A DNA stretch of 64,000 nucleotides, from NCBI RefSeq assembly GCF_028609805.1, contig NZ_CP063189.1, positions 1,984,001 through 2,048,000 on the forward strand. Direction: 5' to 3'. The notes below the pieces were generated by a model that was given only the letters and a program-made list of their open reading frames with translations, was not told the origin of the DNA and made no database searches. The stretch comes from Corynebacterium massiliense DSM 45435 (lineage in GTDB: Bacteria; Actinomycetota; Actinomycetes; Mycobacteriales; Mycobacteriaceae). This document shows, one piece after another, positions 1-9,857 of the stretch (positions are counted from its first letter, which is position 1; each line of letters starts with the position of its first letter). The position numbers were made by a program, and so were the translations under genes.

Positions 1-589
1 GAGCCGGCACGAGCTTGTCATCCACGACGTGGAGTGGGCACACGTTGCCGTCCTTGGAGATGGTCGGGTAGCCGACCATCTGGATGCGGGCGTTCGGCGC
101 GGCAGCCTTGTTCTGCTCGACAACCGGAGCTGCCTCATCGATGTAGTGCTGGATGCGCTGGCCACCATCGCCGAACTTCTCGCTGTACGAGTCGTTAAAC
201 CCGACGGTGATAATGACGCGTTCGGTGCTTGCGTTCAGCGCGCCGTCCTCAATCGCCTTGGCAGCGTGGTCCTTGAACAGCTTGTTCCTCTCGCTGGACA
301 CGGTCAGTCCGGTGCAGGAGTAGTCGTCTACCGGAAGGCCCAAGCGCTGCCCTGCCTGCTTGGCGTAGTTATTCGGGCTAGTCGGGCAACCGACTGGAGA
401 TGCCTTGGTAGCTTCTGTCTCCTGGCCGACCCAGTACGGGGCCCAGTCCCCTACCCAGGGATCGGCAGTGATCGAATCGCCAATAGCGACAAGGTTGCCC
501 TGGCCTTCCTCGGCTAGAGCGTGCGGGGCAGAAACAAGGCCTGCAGCCATAGCAGTTGCTACGGCGATGCGGCGGGCGCGCTTGAACAT
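1..589 (-). CDS. Secreted SGNH/GDSL-type hydrolase, 3' end cut by window
   Basis: A partial gene of about 196 codons whose C-terminus lies outside the window. The N-terminus is a clear signal peptide: a basic start (MFKRARR), a hydrophobic alanine-rich stretch, and a probable cleavage site after SAPHALA. The mature protein begins near EEGQGNLVAIGDSITAD. The GDSI block supplies the catalytic serine of SGNH esterases, and TVGFNDSY, about 90 residues on, resembles the GxND block. Several cysteines in the mature part suit an exported, disulfide-bonded enzyme. It probably acts on an ester in the envelope or outside the cell, but the substrate cannot be read from sequence. The ATG is preceded by AGGAG about 11 nt upstream. 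The catalytic Asp/His block is not visible because of the truncation. Confidence 0.8.
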   Translation of the reverse strand, partial: MFKRARRIAVATAMAAGLVSAPHALAEEGQGNLVAIGDSITADPWVGDWAPYWVGQETEATKASPVGCPTSPNNYAKQAGQRLGLPVDDYSCTGLTVSSERNKLFKDHAAKAIEDGALNASTERVIITVGFNDSYSEKFGDGGQRIQHYIDEAAPVVEQNKAAAPNARIQMVGYPTISKDGNVCPLHVVDDKLVPA

Positions 590-640
590 GATTCCGTCTA
601 CTCCTAGGTCTCCAGTTGTAAAAGTTTTAGATATGCCAAA

Positions 641-663
641 GCCCCGACCCTGAAGGCCGGGGC
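641..663 (-). terminator. Hairpin after porin-like micro-gene
   Basis: GCCCCG and CGGGGC form a six-pair GC stem around an 11-nt loop, 22 bp after the stop of the small porin-like gene on the minus strand. It is followed by TTTGG rather than a long T-run, so it is a plausible but weak intrinsic terminator. It separates that gene from the SGNH hydrolase gene. Confidence 0.5.
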
Positions 664-684
664 AGAGGACTTTAGGAGTTCGTC

Positions 685-885
685 TTATGCGAACATGCCG
701 AGCAGCTTGGAAGCGCCCTCAGCGATGGAGACGATCGGCTTAACGACGGAGTACAGGTCGGTGAAGCCGTTGGTGAAGAGGTTCTCGATGGTGGAGAAGC
801 CGAAGTCCAGGTCGGAGGACAAGACGTAATCAAGGTTCGATTTCTCACGCCGCCGCGGCAGAGTCTCCACGGCCGGATGCGTCAA
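685..885 (-). CDS. PorA/PorH-like small outer-membrane porin peptide
   Basis: A very short acidic, amphipathic peptide directly downstream of groEL2. In C. glutamicum the porH and porA genes occupy that place, and PorA is about 45 residues long. The credible core is the last 45 residues, starting near SSDLDFGFSTIENLF and ending KLLGMFA, with no signal peptide, as is usual for this class. The start is uncertain. A TTG at 885 gives 66 residues with an arginine-rich, unconvincing N-terminus. A TTG at 822 gives 45 residues but lacks a good ribosome site. There is no in-frame ATG. The motif LSSDLDF recurs in the micro-gene at 34366-34557, and SSDL in the one at 35121-35270, which supports a real family. 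PorA/PorH proteins carry O-mycoloylated serines and form channels in the mycomembrane. That function is inferred from position and composition only. Confidence 0.55.
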   Translation of the reverse strand: MTHPAVETLPRRREKSNLDYVLSSDLDFGFSTIENLFTNGFTDLYSVVKPIVSIAEGASKLLGMFA

Positions 886-1267
886 AAGTATTTCTCACTC
901 GAAAAAAGCCTCTACCAGCAAGTTAATCCGCTGTTTGCGTGACGCGGCAACATTTAACCCGTAGTTACGTAACGCTCGTCGGCCCGCTCTCGATGTTGCA
1001 CAACCGCTGAAAACTTTCTTGAAAATTTCGTCGAACCCCGTCTCAGGCACCCAGCCTTTACCCTATTCCGGGGGTACCGGGGCATCTCCAGAGTGACCCA
1101 TGCGACCCGTGAGACAAACGAAACCGCGTTCACACTTACTCGCTTGTGACCAGAAAAGCGCACTTAAAGGTAGAAATTTTCCGCTGCGCGAACGTAGGGC
1201 GCGACGCTGATTCACGTCGAGACGGCGAGAGCGGGCATCGACACGCGCTGCAGCCCTTAGAAACGCC

Positions 1268-1304
1268 AAAAGACCCTGCCCTCCCAGACGGGAAAGACAG
1301 GGCC
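1268..1304 (-). terminator. groEL2 intrinsic terminator
   Basis: On the minus strand GGCCCTGTC pairs with GGCAGGGTC (nine positions including two G-U pairs), and a TTTT run follows at once. It lies about 75 bp after the groEL2 stop and probably ends its transcript. Confidence 0.65.
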
Positions 1305-1322
1305 TCTGCGAGCGTCTCAGCG

Positions 1323-1343
1323 GCTCTCAGCGGGGCTGAGAGC
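1323..1343. terminator. Perfect stem-loop just after groEL2
   Basis: GCTCTCAG and CTGAGAGC form an exact 8-bp stem around a 5-nt loop, 34 bp after the groEL2 stop. There is no T-run. It may act as a 3' mRNA stabiliser or as the first of two stacked terminator stems, together with the hairpin at 1268-1304. Confidence 0.45.
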
Positions 1344-1376
1344 GTCGCTGGGCTCTGGGTTAGGACGAAGGCTTTC

Positions 1377-3107
<1,731 letters not shown>

Positions 3108-3139
3108 CTAACCAGCCTCAACCACGTATGCCAGGTTTT

Positions 3140-3166
3140 CTGGCACTCTTTATCGGTGAGTGCTAG
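3140..3166. promoter_or_regulatory. CIRCE operator (HrcA site) of groEL2
   Basis: CTGGCACTC, a 9-bp spacer, then GAGTGCTAG. This matches the CIRCE consensus TTAGCACTC-N9-GAGTGCTAA at all central positions and with exact spacing. Extra half-sites flank it: GAGTGCTAA at 3103-3111 and CTGGCACTC at 3174-3182. HrcA binding here would repress groEL2 at normal temperature. The operator overlaps the final codons of the GT87 gene. Confidence 0.9.
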
Positions 3167-4730
3167 GGCTATTCTGGCACTCGCGCGCAGTGTGTGCAAG
3201 ACCACCCGAGCCACGGCGCGTCGCAGGTTGGTAGCGGGACTGGGCTGGTTGCCAGCGGGGTTGAGTGCGTGCGGACTGCACCAGATACTTCAGCCACGGC
3301 GCCGCGATGAGCAGCAGACTCCACCAAATCCAGGTCGAGCGCGCCAGCGCGTTGCCGGAGTGGATCTGGTCCCAGATGTCGAACGGCAGATCCAGCATCA
3401 CGCTGAGGAACGGCCACATAACCACAAGTGCCGCGATGGGGAGCGCGAGCCCGAGGGCGAAGTGGCATGCGGGGTGGGATGGCTGGATTGTGTGTGATTG
3501 CTGGGTGCGGCGCAGCACGTCCGCTACCCCACCGACGGCCAGCGGGACGACCCACAGCCAGTAGTGGTGCCACGAAAACGGCGAGACCAGGCTCATCCCG
3601 ATCCCCGTGATGGCCATCGCGGCCGTAACGTTGTGCGCTGTGAGAAGCCGCGAGGCGCTGGCGAAGGTCAGCACCGCGACCGTCACCGCGAGCGCTGCCC
3701 ACAACACCCCGCTGTCGACGCCGACCTCGCGTTGCAGCCACAGACGCAGGCTCTGTGAGGTCGGGTTATCAATGCCGCCGAAGCGCTCCACGTCGAACAG
3801 GGTCTTCCACCACGCGCGGAAGCCACCCGGGACGGCGATATCCCCCAGCGCCACCGTGGTGAGGAAGGTGCCGCCTGCGACGGCCGCCGCGCGGTAGCGG
3901 CGCTGTAAGAGGAAGAGGAATCCGAAAAACGCGGGAAACAACTTGATCCCCGCGGCAAGGCCCACGCCGACACCAGCCCACCAGGGGTCGTCTGGGTGGT
4001 GACGATTGGACGGGCGCGACCGTTCGTCGCCGGGCCGAGGGTTTTTGTCGTTGTACGCAGCAAGGACCGGGGCCGCGAGGAAGTCCACGGCGATAAGCGC
4101 GGTGACGAACATATTGATCTGTCCCCAGAAGAACCCAGCGCGCACCGGCTCAAAGGCGAAGGCGGCCAGCGTGACGGCGCAGATGGCCGGCACGGAGCCG
4201 AGCGTGAGAGGGATGTGCCGCTCGCGCAGCACCGCGGCGATGAGCCCGCCGAGCGCGAGAAGCGCGAACAGCTGCCACAGCTCCGCGGCCGCGATGAGCG
4301 GCAGCCGGGAGACGAGCCCGAACAGCCACGCCACCAAGGGCGGATAGGTAAACGGCAGGTCCCAGCGCTGCCCGTTGTTCTCGGTGACGAAGTTATGGGC
4401 GTACACATCGCAGCCGGCCGTGCGCACGCATTCGCCGGCCCGGTAATAGACCTGGAAGTCCATGGGGATGCCGAACAGGTGGTACGTATCCGCGGTGCGG
4501 GCGGCCGGGTCCGCCTCGTTTTCTAGCTGCACTGCCGAATCGACTGCCGGTTCCATCGCCCAGTCGCTGGTGTTTTTCGCCAGGACAACCAGCGCGATGA
4601 CGCAGACCGTCAGCAGAGCGCCGGCGCGCGCGTACGGGGAGATGCGGTGTGGTGGGCGGTTCTGCGGCGGGTGGTTCTGCGGAGTGTGGCTCCGGTTCTT
4701 GGTGCGCGATGGGGCGGCGTGACGGCCCAC
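3150..4730 (-). CDS. GT87 (DUF2029) polyprenyl-phosphate mannosyltransferase-like membrane protein
   Basis: A 526-residue polytopic membrane protein of the GT-C/DUF2029 type. After a basic N-terminal tail comes a first membrane helix (ALLTVCVIALVVLA), then an extracytoplasmic loop with FQVYYRAGECV and DLPFTYPPLVAW, and a series of further helices. WGQINMFVTALIAVDF, GLAAGIKLFP and SPFSWHHYWLW are typical of the family. Members use decaprenyl-phosphomannose to add alpha-1,2-mannose to lipomannan or related glycans. The acceptor here is unknown. The GTG at 4730 is chosen because GGAAGGA lies 8 nt upstream. The C-terminal 30 residues are hydrophilic and run into the groEL2 operator. It is paralogous to the gene at 13328-14803. 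Confidence 0.85.
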   Translation of the reverse strand: MGRHAAPSRTKNRSHTPQNHPPQNRPPHRISPYARAGALLTVCVIALVVLAKNTSDWAMEPAVDSAVQLENEADPAARTADTYHLFGIPMDFQVYYRAGECVRTAGCDVYAHNFVTENNGQRWDLPFTYPPLVAWLFGLVSRLPLIAAAELWQLFALLALGGLIAAVLRERHIPLTLGSVPAICAVTLAAFAFEPVRAGFFWGQINMFVTALIAVDFLAAPVLAAYNDKNPRPGDERSRPSNRHHPDDPWWAGVGVGLAAGIKLFPAFFGFLFLLQRRYRAAAVAGGTFLTTVALGDIAVPGGFRAWWKTLFDVERFGGIDNPTSQSLRLWLQREVGVDSGVLWAALAVTVAVLTFASASRLLTAHNVTAAMAITGIGMSLVSPFSWHHYWLWVVPLAVGGVADVLRRTQQSHTIQPSHPACHFALGLALPIAALVVMWPFLSVMLDLPFDIWDQIHSGNALARSTWIWWSLLLIAAPWLKYLVQSARTQPRWQPAQSRYQPATRRGSGGLAHTARECQNSPSTHR

Positions 4731-4896
4731 GGTGAACGTCCTTCCGAGGGGGGGGCGGTGCGGGGCTTGGGGCAAAAGAGGCAGTGTGTGCCTGGTTGTT
4801 GTCCACGGTAAACCGCAGCGCACGGGAAATAGCGTTCCACGCGCCGGTAAGTCATGCCCAACCGCGAAAGACGGGGTGGGCGAGGATGCAGCGCCG

Positions 4897-4902
4897 TAGA
4901 AT
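4897..4902 (+). promoter_or_regulatory. -10 element of a leaderless M20 gene
   Basis: TAGAAT fits the corynebacterial -10 (TANANT) and ends 8 nt before the ATG at 4911. Transcription would then start at or next to the start codon. No Shine-Dalgarno sequence is present, which is consistent with a leaderless mRNA. Confidence 0.6.
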
Positions 4903-4910
4903 ATGGCGGC

Positions 4911-6275
4911 ATGACTGATATTGCGCAACACGTACGAGGCGACCGAGACCGTATCTTCTCCCAGTTGAAGAAGCTGGTTTCCTTCAACTCCGTCCACGGC
5001 GACCCGGAGCTCAAAGACCAGACACAGGGCGCGTCCGAGTGGGTCAAAGACGCCCTGACGGAGGCAGGCTTTGCGGTCGAAGCCATCGAGACCACCGACG
5101 GTTCGGTGGCACTGGTGAGTGAGAAGACGGCGGAGTCGGCGGCGCCGACGGTGCTGTTGTACTCGCACTACGACGTCGTGCCGGCCGGTGACCACGCCGA
5201 GTGGGACTCCGATCCGTTCACGCTCACCGAGCGCACGGCCGCGGACGGCTCCACCCGTTGGTTTGGGCGTGGGGCGGCCGACTGCAAGGGCAACCTGGCC
5301 ATGCACCTCGCGGCGCTGCGGGCGCTCGAGGCCAATGGCGGCGCTGGCGTGAACCTCAAGGTGCTGGTGGAAGGCTCCGAGGAAAAGGGCGGCGAGGGCC
5401 TCTCCCAGCTCATCGCTGACCGTCCCGAGCTGTTCGCGGCCGACGCGATCCTCATCGCGGACGCCGGTAACGCGGCCGTGGGCCAGCCGACCCTGGTGAC
5501 CTCCCTGCGCGGCGGCGCGCAGATCACCGTGACGGTGGATACGCTGCGCGCGCCGGTGCACTCCGGGCAGTTCGGCGGCGCCGCCCCAGACGCGGTCAAG
5601 GCGCTCATGCGCGCCATCGACTCACTGACCGACGAGACCGGCCGCACCCAGATCGACGGCATCGACTGTGCCGCTCAGTGGGACGGCCAGGGCTACCCGG
5701 CCGAGCAGTTCAAGGCCGATGCGCAGATGCTCGACGGCACGGAGATCATGGGCGGCGAGGAAGGCGCAGGCCAGGTCGCCGACATGGTGTGGGCGCGCCC
5801 GGCGCTGACCGTCACTGGTTTTACCTCCACGCCGGTGGACCAGGCGGTCAACGCGGTGCCGCACACCGCGCAGGCCAACCTGAACCTGCGCGTGCCGGCC
5901 ACCATGGACTCGCAGGAAGTGGCCGACGCGGTGGCCGAGCACTTGAAGAACCACGTTCCGTGGGGCGCGCACATCGACGTCGACGTGTGGGACGTCAACC
6001 GCGGCTTTTCCACCAACCCGTCTGCCGCCGCCCTGGCCACCCTGGGCGAGTGCCTGGCCGAGGCCTACGGCTCCGACGCCTCCTCGATGGGCATGGGCGG
6101 ATCCATTCCGCTGACCGTCGAGCTGCAGGAGGCGCACCCAGACGCGGAAATCGTGCTGTTCGGCGTCGAGGAGCCGAAGTGCACCATTCACTCCGCCAAC
6201 GAGTCGGTCGATCCCACCGAGGTGGAAAACATCGCCATCGCGGAGGCACTGTTCCTTCAGCGCTACGGCAAGTAG
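4911..6275 (+). CDS. M20 family metallopeptidase (dipeptidase type)
   Basis: A 454-residue cytosolic zinc peptidase of the M20 (ArgE/DapE/carnosinase) family. Metal-site motifs are seen in order: SHYDVVPAGD (first His/Asp), GRGAADCKGN (bridging Asp) and EGSEEKGG (catalytic and metal-binding Glu pair). The final ligand lies in the C-terminal CTIHSANE. An inserted dimerisation domain spans about residues 210-330. Length and motifs fit dipeptidases that hydrolyse short peptides, rather than DapE, which is about 370 residues. No signal peptide is present. It is divergent from the GT87 gene across 180 bp and probably leaderless. Confidence 0.9.
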   Translation: MTDIAQHVRGDRDRIFSQLKKLVSFNSVHGDPELKDQTQGASEWVKDALTEAGFAVEAIETTDGSVALVSEKTAESAAPTVLLYSHYDVVPAGDHAEWDSDPFTLTERTAADGSTRWFGRGAADCKGNLAMHLAALRALEANGGAGVNLKVLVEGSEEKGGEGLSQLIADRPELFAADAILIADAGNAAVGQPTLVTSLRGGAQITVTVDTLRAPVHSGQFGGAAPDAVKALMRAIDSLTDETGRTQIDGIDCAAQWDGQGYPAEQFKADAQMLDGTEIMGGEEGAGQVADMVWARPALTVTGFTSTPVDQAVNAVPHTAQANLNLRVPATMDSQEVADAVAEHLKNHVPWGAHIDVDVWDVNRGFSTNPSAAALATLGECLAEAYGSDASSMGMGGSIPLTVELQEAHPDAEIVLFGVEEPKCTIHSANESVDPTEVENIAIAEALFLQRYGK

Positions 6276-6670
6276 TACGGGGTCTGCTAGTACGGAGTCT
6301 GCGTGCGGTGCCGCGTGGGAGCGGTGCGGTGTGGGCGCGGTGCGGTGTGGGCGCGGTTGTGGAATTTTCCTTTCGCTCGACTCCACCCATCGGTAGGATG
6401 GGGACACGAGCCGGCCGCGCCGTATCCCAAGACGCCGCCGCAACGCTGCGCCCACAGTGTGTACGCGAGTAAGTAGACGAGTGTGTACGTAGGCGCAGGT
6501 GATCCTCTGTTTCCTCAGTGACAACCTCATCTGTTTGTGAACTTCCCGCTGGGTGGAGAACACGCGTTGTGCGTTCAGTGGCTGGTATTCACCGGTGTCT
6601 TCGGTGTGCCGAGTCGCGGCCCATCTCGCCGACGAGTCCGAAACCTTGAAGTAGGGAGCGCACCTCCATC
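6276..6670 (+). other. Long leader region upstream of the Mrp operon
   Basis: 395 bp without a convincing gene. It contains a GC-rich tandem repeat (6323-6354), a -10-like TAGGAT at 6394-6399, two copies of GTGTGTACG near 6460-6490, and several short inverted repeats in the last 130 bp before mnhA. A long untranslated leader with secondary structure is possible, but I do not recognise any riboswitch class in it. Confidence 0.4.
6323..6354. repeat. Two tandem 16-bp units
   Basis: The 16-bp unit GGTGCGGTGTGGGCGC occurs twice head to tail, at 6323-6338 and 6339-6354. Degenerate partial copies lie on both sides. It sits just after the M20 gene and before the probable mnhA promoter. Confidence 0.8.
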
Positions 6671-9600
6671 GTGCTGGTTTTACTCAGTGCCCTTTTCGTG
6701 GCCGCAGCCATCGCCCCGGTTCTCATCCGGGGCATCGGGCGCGCCGCCTTCGGATTGCTGGCGCTCGTCCCGCTAGTCGGCTGCGGGTGGGTCCTCCACC
6801 TGTTCGCCGCCGGGACCTTTGAACATGGCGGGGCCGTCACCCGCCACATCGAATGGATGCCCGCCGCGCACCTGTCCATCGACTTCCGGTTGGATGCGCT
6901 AGGTGGCCTTTTCAGTCTGATTGTGCTGGGCGTGGGCTTTCTGGTCCTGCTGTATTGCTGGGGCTACTTCGACACCGCGCCGCGGCGCCTGGAAATGTTC
7001 GGCGCCCAGATGACGTTGTTTGCCACCGTCATGTTCGGGCTGGTCTCCGCGGACTCGTTCCTGCTGATGTACGTGTTCTGGGAGATCACCTCCCTGCTGT
7101 CGTTCCTTCTGGTGAGCTACTACGGCGAGCGGGCATCGTCACGCAGGTCCGCCATGCAGGCACTCATGGTGACGGCCCTGGGTGGCCTGACCATGCTGGT
7201 CGGGCTGGTGCTCATGGGACTGAGCACCGGGGCGTGGTCCTTTAGCGAGCTGACGGACAAGCCGCACCTGGCGGACACGCCAGGACTAGTCGTGGCGGCG
7301 GTGCTGGTGCTCGTCGGCGCGCTGACCAAGTCGGCGCTGGCGCCGGCGCACTTCTGGCTGCCCGGCGCGATGGCCGCGCCGACGCCGGTGTCGGCGTACC
7401 TGCACTCCGCGGCGATGGTGAAGGCGGGCATCTACCTGGTCTCGCGCCTGGCGCCGCAGCTGCACGAGATCCCGTCGTGGCACCTGGCGCTTTTGCCCAT
7501 CGCCATTTTCACCATGCTTCTGGGCGGCTGGATGTCGCTGAAGCAGAAGGATTTGAAGCTGATTTTGGCCTACGGCACCGTCTCCCAGCTGGGGTTCATC
7601 ATGTCCGTGGTGGCCATCGGCTCCCGGGAGGCGATGCTGGCGGGGCTGGCGCTGACGTTTGCGCACTCGTTCTTCAAGGCGGCGCTGTTTATGATCACCG
7701 GCGCCATCGACCACACCGCCGGCACCCGCGACATCACGCAGCTGTCCGGGCTGGGGCGCAGGCAGCCGGTGCTCTACGCCATCGCGATCATCTCCGCCGC
7801 GTCCATGGCCGGCGTGCCGCCGCTTTTGGGATTTGTGACCAAGGAGACCGTCTTGGAGGCGGTCATGCACGAAGACCTGCTGGTGGGCATGCCGCGCGCG
7901 ATGCTCCTGGTGGGCATGGTCGCCGGGTCGATCCTCACCATGGCGTACGCGCTGCGCTTTTTGTGGGGCGCGTTTGCCACCAAGGACCCGGACCACCCCA
8001 CCGGCGGCGGGGTATCGGAGGCCGTGGACCAGATGCACGAGATCGGCCCCATGCTGTGGCTGCCGCCGACGGTGCTCACCGCGCTGACGGTGGTGCTGGG
8101 AGTGTTCCCGCAGCCGCTGTCGGCAATTATCAATCAAGACTTGGACGCGCGCTTTGGGCCGGCTGCGGAGTCGACGGAGTTGGCGCTGTGGCACGGGCTG
8201 ACGCCGACGCTGGGGATTTCCGCCGGCATCATAGTGCTCGGCGCGGTGATGCACTGGCAGCGCTCCGTGGTGGCCCGCGCGCAGTTCGACTACCCGGCGC
8301 TGGGCTCGGCGGACGATGCCTACGACACCGTGCTCGCCACCGCGCGGAAGATCTCGCTGCACCTGACCGCGTCCACGCAGCGCGGCTCCCTGACGCTGAA
8401 CCTGGTCACGATCTTCTGCACGCTCATCGTCGTGCCGCTGACCGCGGCCATTGTGGGCGAGCTGGATGACGTGCGCATGATCGTGGCGGAAAACCCGTGG
8501 CAGATCCTCGCCGCGGTCATCATCATCGCCGCCGCGGTCACCGCGACGGTGCTGGACAACCGCCTGTCCGCCGTCATCGTGGTCGGCATTTCCGGATACG
8601 CCTTAAGCTTCCTGTTCATCCTGCACGGCGCGCCCGACCTGGCGCTGACCCAGCTGCTCAGCGAAACGCTCATCATGGTGCTGTTCATGCTGGTGCTGCG
8701 CAAGATGCCGGCCAGCACCCCGCAGACCCACGACCCGGAGCGCACCCGCAAGCGCGCATGGCTTTCGGTCACCGTGGGCGTGGTCGTGCCGCTGATCGGG
8801 CTGTTTGCCATGAACGCGCGGAACGCACACCCGATCAGCGAGTACATGCCGGAGCTGGCGAAGAGTATCGGGCACGGCGACAACACCGTCAACGTGCTGC
8901 TGGTGGACTTGCGTGGCTGGGACACCATGGGCGAGATGACCGTGCTGGCCATCGCCGCGACCGGCGTGGCCTCCCTTATCTTCCGCACCCAGTCCTTCAA
9001 CCGCGAGTCCCGCCGCCCGACCCTGCGCGTGACCGGCCGTCGGTGGCTCGCGGCGGAGCCGGAGACCGAGCAGCAGGCGAACCGCTCGCTGATGATCGAG
9101 GTGTCCACCCGCCTGCTGTTCCCGTCGATGATCGCGCTGTCGGTCTACTTCTTCTTCGCCGGGCACAACGCCCCGGGCGGCGGGTTCGCCGGCGGGCTGG
9201 TGGCCGCGCTCGCGTTCACGCTGCGCTACCTGGCGGGCGGGCGCCACGAGCTGGACGAGGCCCTGCCTATCGATGCCGGGCGCATCCTCGGCTTGGGCAT
9301 CCTGTTGAGCTTGACCGCGGTCATCGTGCCGATGTTCTTCGGCCGCCCGCCGCTGTCCTCCGAGGTGGCGGAGTTCTCCGTCCCGCTGATCGGCGAGGTG
9401 CACGTCCCGTCCGCGCTCGTGTTCGACCTGGGCGTGTACATGGTGGTCGTCGGTCTCATCGTCGCCGTAATGGGCGCGCTCGGTGCGAAGCTCGACCAGG
9501 AAGAGGACATCCGCAAGCAGCGCGCCCGCGACCGCGCCCGATCCCTGGCCCGGCGGCGCAAGCGCCACATTGGAAACAACGTGGTCAACCCGTCCTCGCC

Positions 9601-9847
9601 CGCCACCGAAACCGACCCTGCGGCGCCGGACCAGAAGCGGCTGCAGCTCACCGCGGTGGGCGCGGCGCGCAAGGACTCGGTGGTCGGCGCGGACGGCAAG
9701 GTCTTAGGGCGCGCCGACCCGGATTCCGGTGGCACGGTCTCCCACCCGCGCGGCTCCGACACCGAACCGGGCACCCCGCGCGGCGACCAAGAAGAAACCG
9801 AGATTCAGCAGCACCCGAACACCGACTCGACCGGAAAGGAAACGTAA
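6671..9847 (+). CDS. mnhA: Mrp Na+(K+)/H+ antiporter subunit A fused to subunit B
   Basis: A 1058-residue polytopic protein and the largest Mrp subunit. The N-terminal two thirds is a NuoL-like proton/cation channel domain with motifs such as FWEITSLLSFLLVSYYG, KSALAPAHFWLPGAM and AHSFFKAALFM. The usual C-terminal MrpA extension follows. About residues 805-950 form a complete MrpB domain (STRLLFPSMIAL, FAGHNAPGGGFAGGL). No separate mnhB exists in the operon, so A and B are one chain, as in other corynebacteria. The last 110 residues are hydrophilic. With subunits C-G it forms the membrane antiporter that exports Na+ (or K+) for H+ and supports alkaline and salt tolerance. The GTG start at 6671 has AGGGAG about 12 nt upstream, which is longer than ideal. 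Confidence 0.93.
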   Translation: MLVLLSALFVAAAIAPVLIRGIGRAAFGLLALVPLVGCGWVLHLFAAGTFEHGGAVTRHIEWMPAAHLSIDFRLDALGGLFSLIVLGVGFLVLLYCWGYFDTAPRRLEMFGAQMTLFATVMFGLVSADSFLLMYVFWEITSLLSFLLVSYYGERASSRRSAMQALMVTALGGLTMLVGLVLMGLSTGAWSFSELTDKPHLADTPGLVVAAVLVLVGALTKSALAPAHFWLPGAMAAPTPVSAYLHSAAMVKAGIYLVSRLAPQLHEIPSWHLALLPIAIFTMLLGGWMSLKQKDLKLILAYGTVSQLGFIMSVVAIGSREAMLAGLALTFAHSFFKAALFMITGAIDHTAGTRDITQLSGLGRRQPVLYAIAIISAASMAGVPPLLGFVTKETVLEAVMHEDLLVGMPRAMLLVGMVAGSILTMAYALRFLWGAFATKDPDHPTGGGVSEAVDQMHEIGPMLWLPPTVLTALTVVLGVFPQPLSAIINQDLDARFGPAAESTELALWHGLTPTLGISAGIIVLGAVMHWQRSVVARAQFDYPALGSADDAYDTVLATARKISLHLTASTQRGSLTLNLVTIFCTLIVVPLTAAIVGELDDVRMIVAENPWQILAAVIIIAAAVTATVLDNRLSAVIVVGISGYALSFLFILHGAPDLALTQLLSETLIMVLFMLVLRKMPASTPQTHDPERTRKRAWLSVTVGVVVPLIGLFAMNARNAHPISEYMPELAKSIGHGDNTVNVLLVDLRGWDTMGEMTVLAIAATGVASLIFRTQSFNRESRRPTLRVTGRRWLAAEPETEQQANRSLMIEVSTRLLFPSMIALSVYFFFAGHNAPGGGFAGGLVAALAFTLRYLAGGRHELDEALPIDAGRILGLGILLSLTAVIVPMFFGRPPLSSEVAEFSVPLIGEVHVPSALVFDLGVYMVVVGLIVAVMGALGAKLDQEEDIRKQRARDRARSLARRRKRHIGNNVVNPSSPATETDPAAPDQKRLQLTAVGAARKDSVVGADGKVLGRADPDSGGTVSHPRGSDTEPGTPRGDQEETEIQQHPNTDSTGKET

Positions 9848-9857
9848 GAGGGAAGCT

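Larger units (their letters stand above)
886..1376. other. Intergenic region between groEL2 and porin-like gene
   Basis: About 490 bp with no convincing gene on either strand. It holds the groEL2 terminator hairpins (1268-1304 and 1323-1343). It also has a perfect 10-bp palindrome GTTACGTAAC at 964-973, and two copies of GTGAGAAAT on the minus strand just before the porin-like gene. The AT-rich part (900-1060) probably contains the promoter of the porin-like gene, but I cannot fix its -10 and -35 elements. Confidence 0.5.

Noticed and set aside
820..860. tRNA T-arm-like string GGTTCGATTTC
   Set aside because: No cloverleaf with matching acceptor, D and anticodon stems could be formed around it, and it lies inside the porin-like frame.
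4731..5561. Upstream extension of the GT87 frame through the M20 gene
   Set aside because: The extra 277 codons overlap the sense M20 gene completely, are basic and unconserved in look, and a GTG with a good ribosome site exists at 4730.
6276..6670. Known riboswitch (such as a c-di-AMP or cation-sensing class) before mnhA
   Set aside because: Short inverted repeats exist, but I could not align the conserved core of any known class to the sequence.
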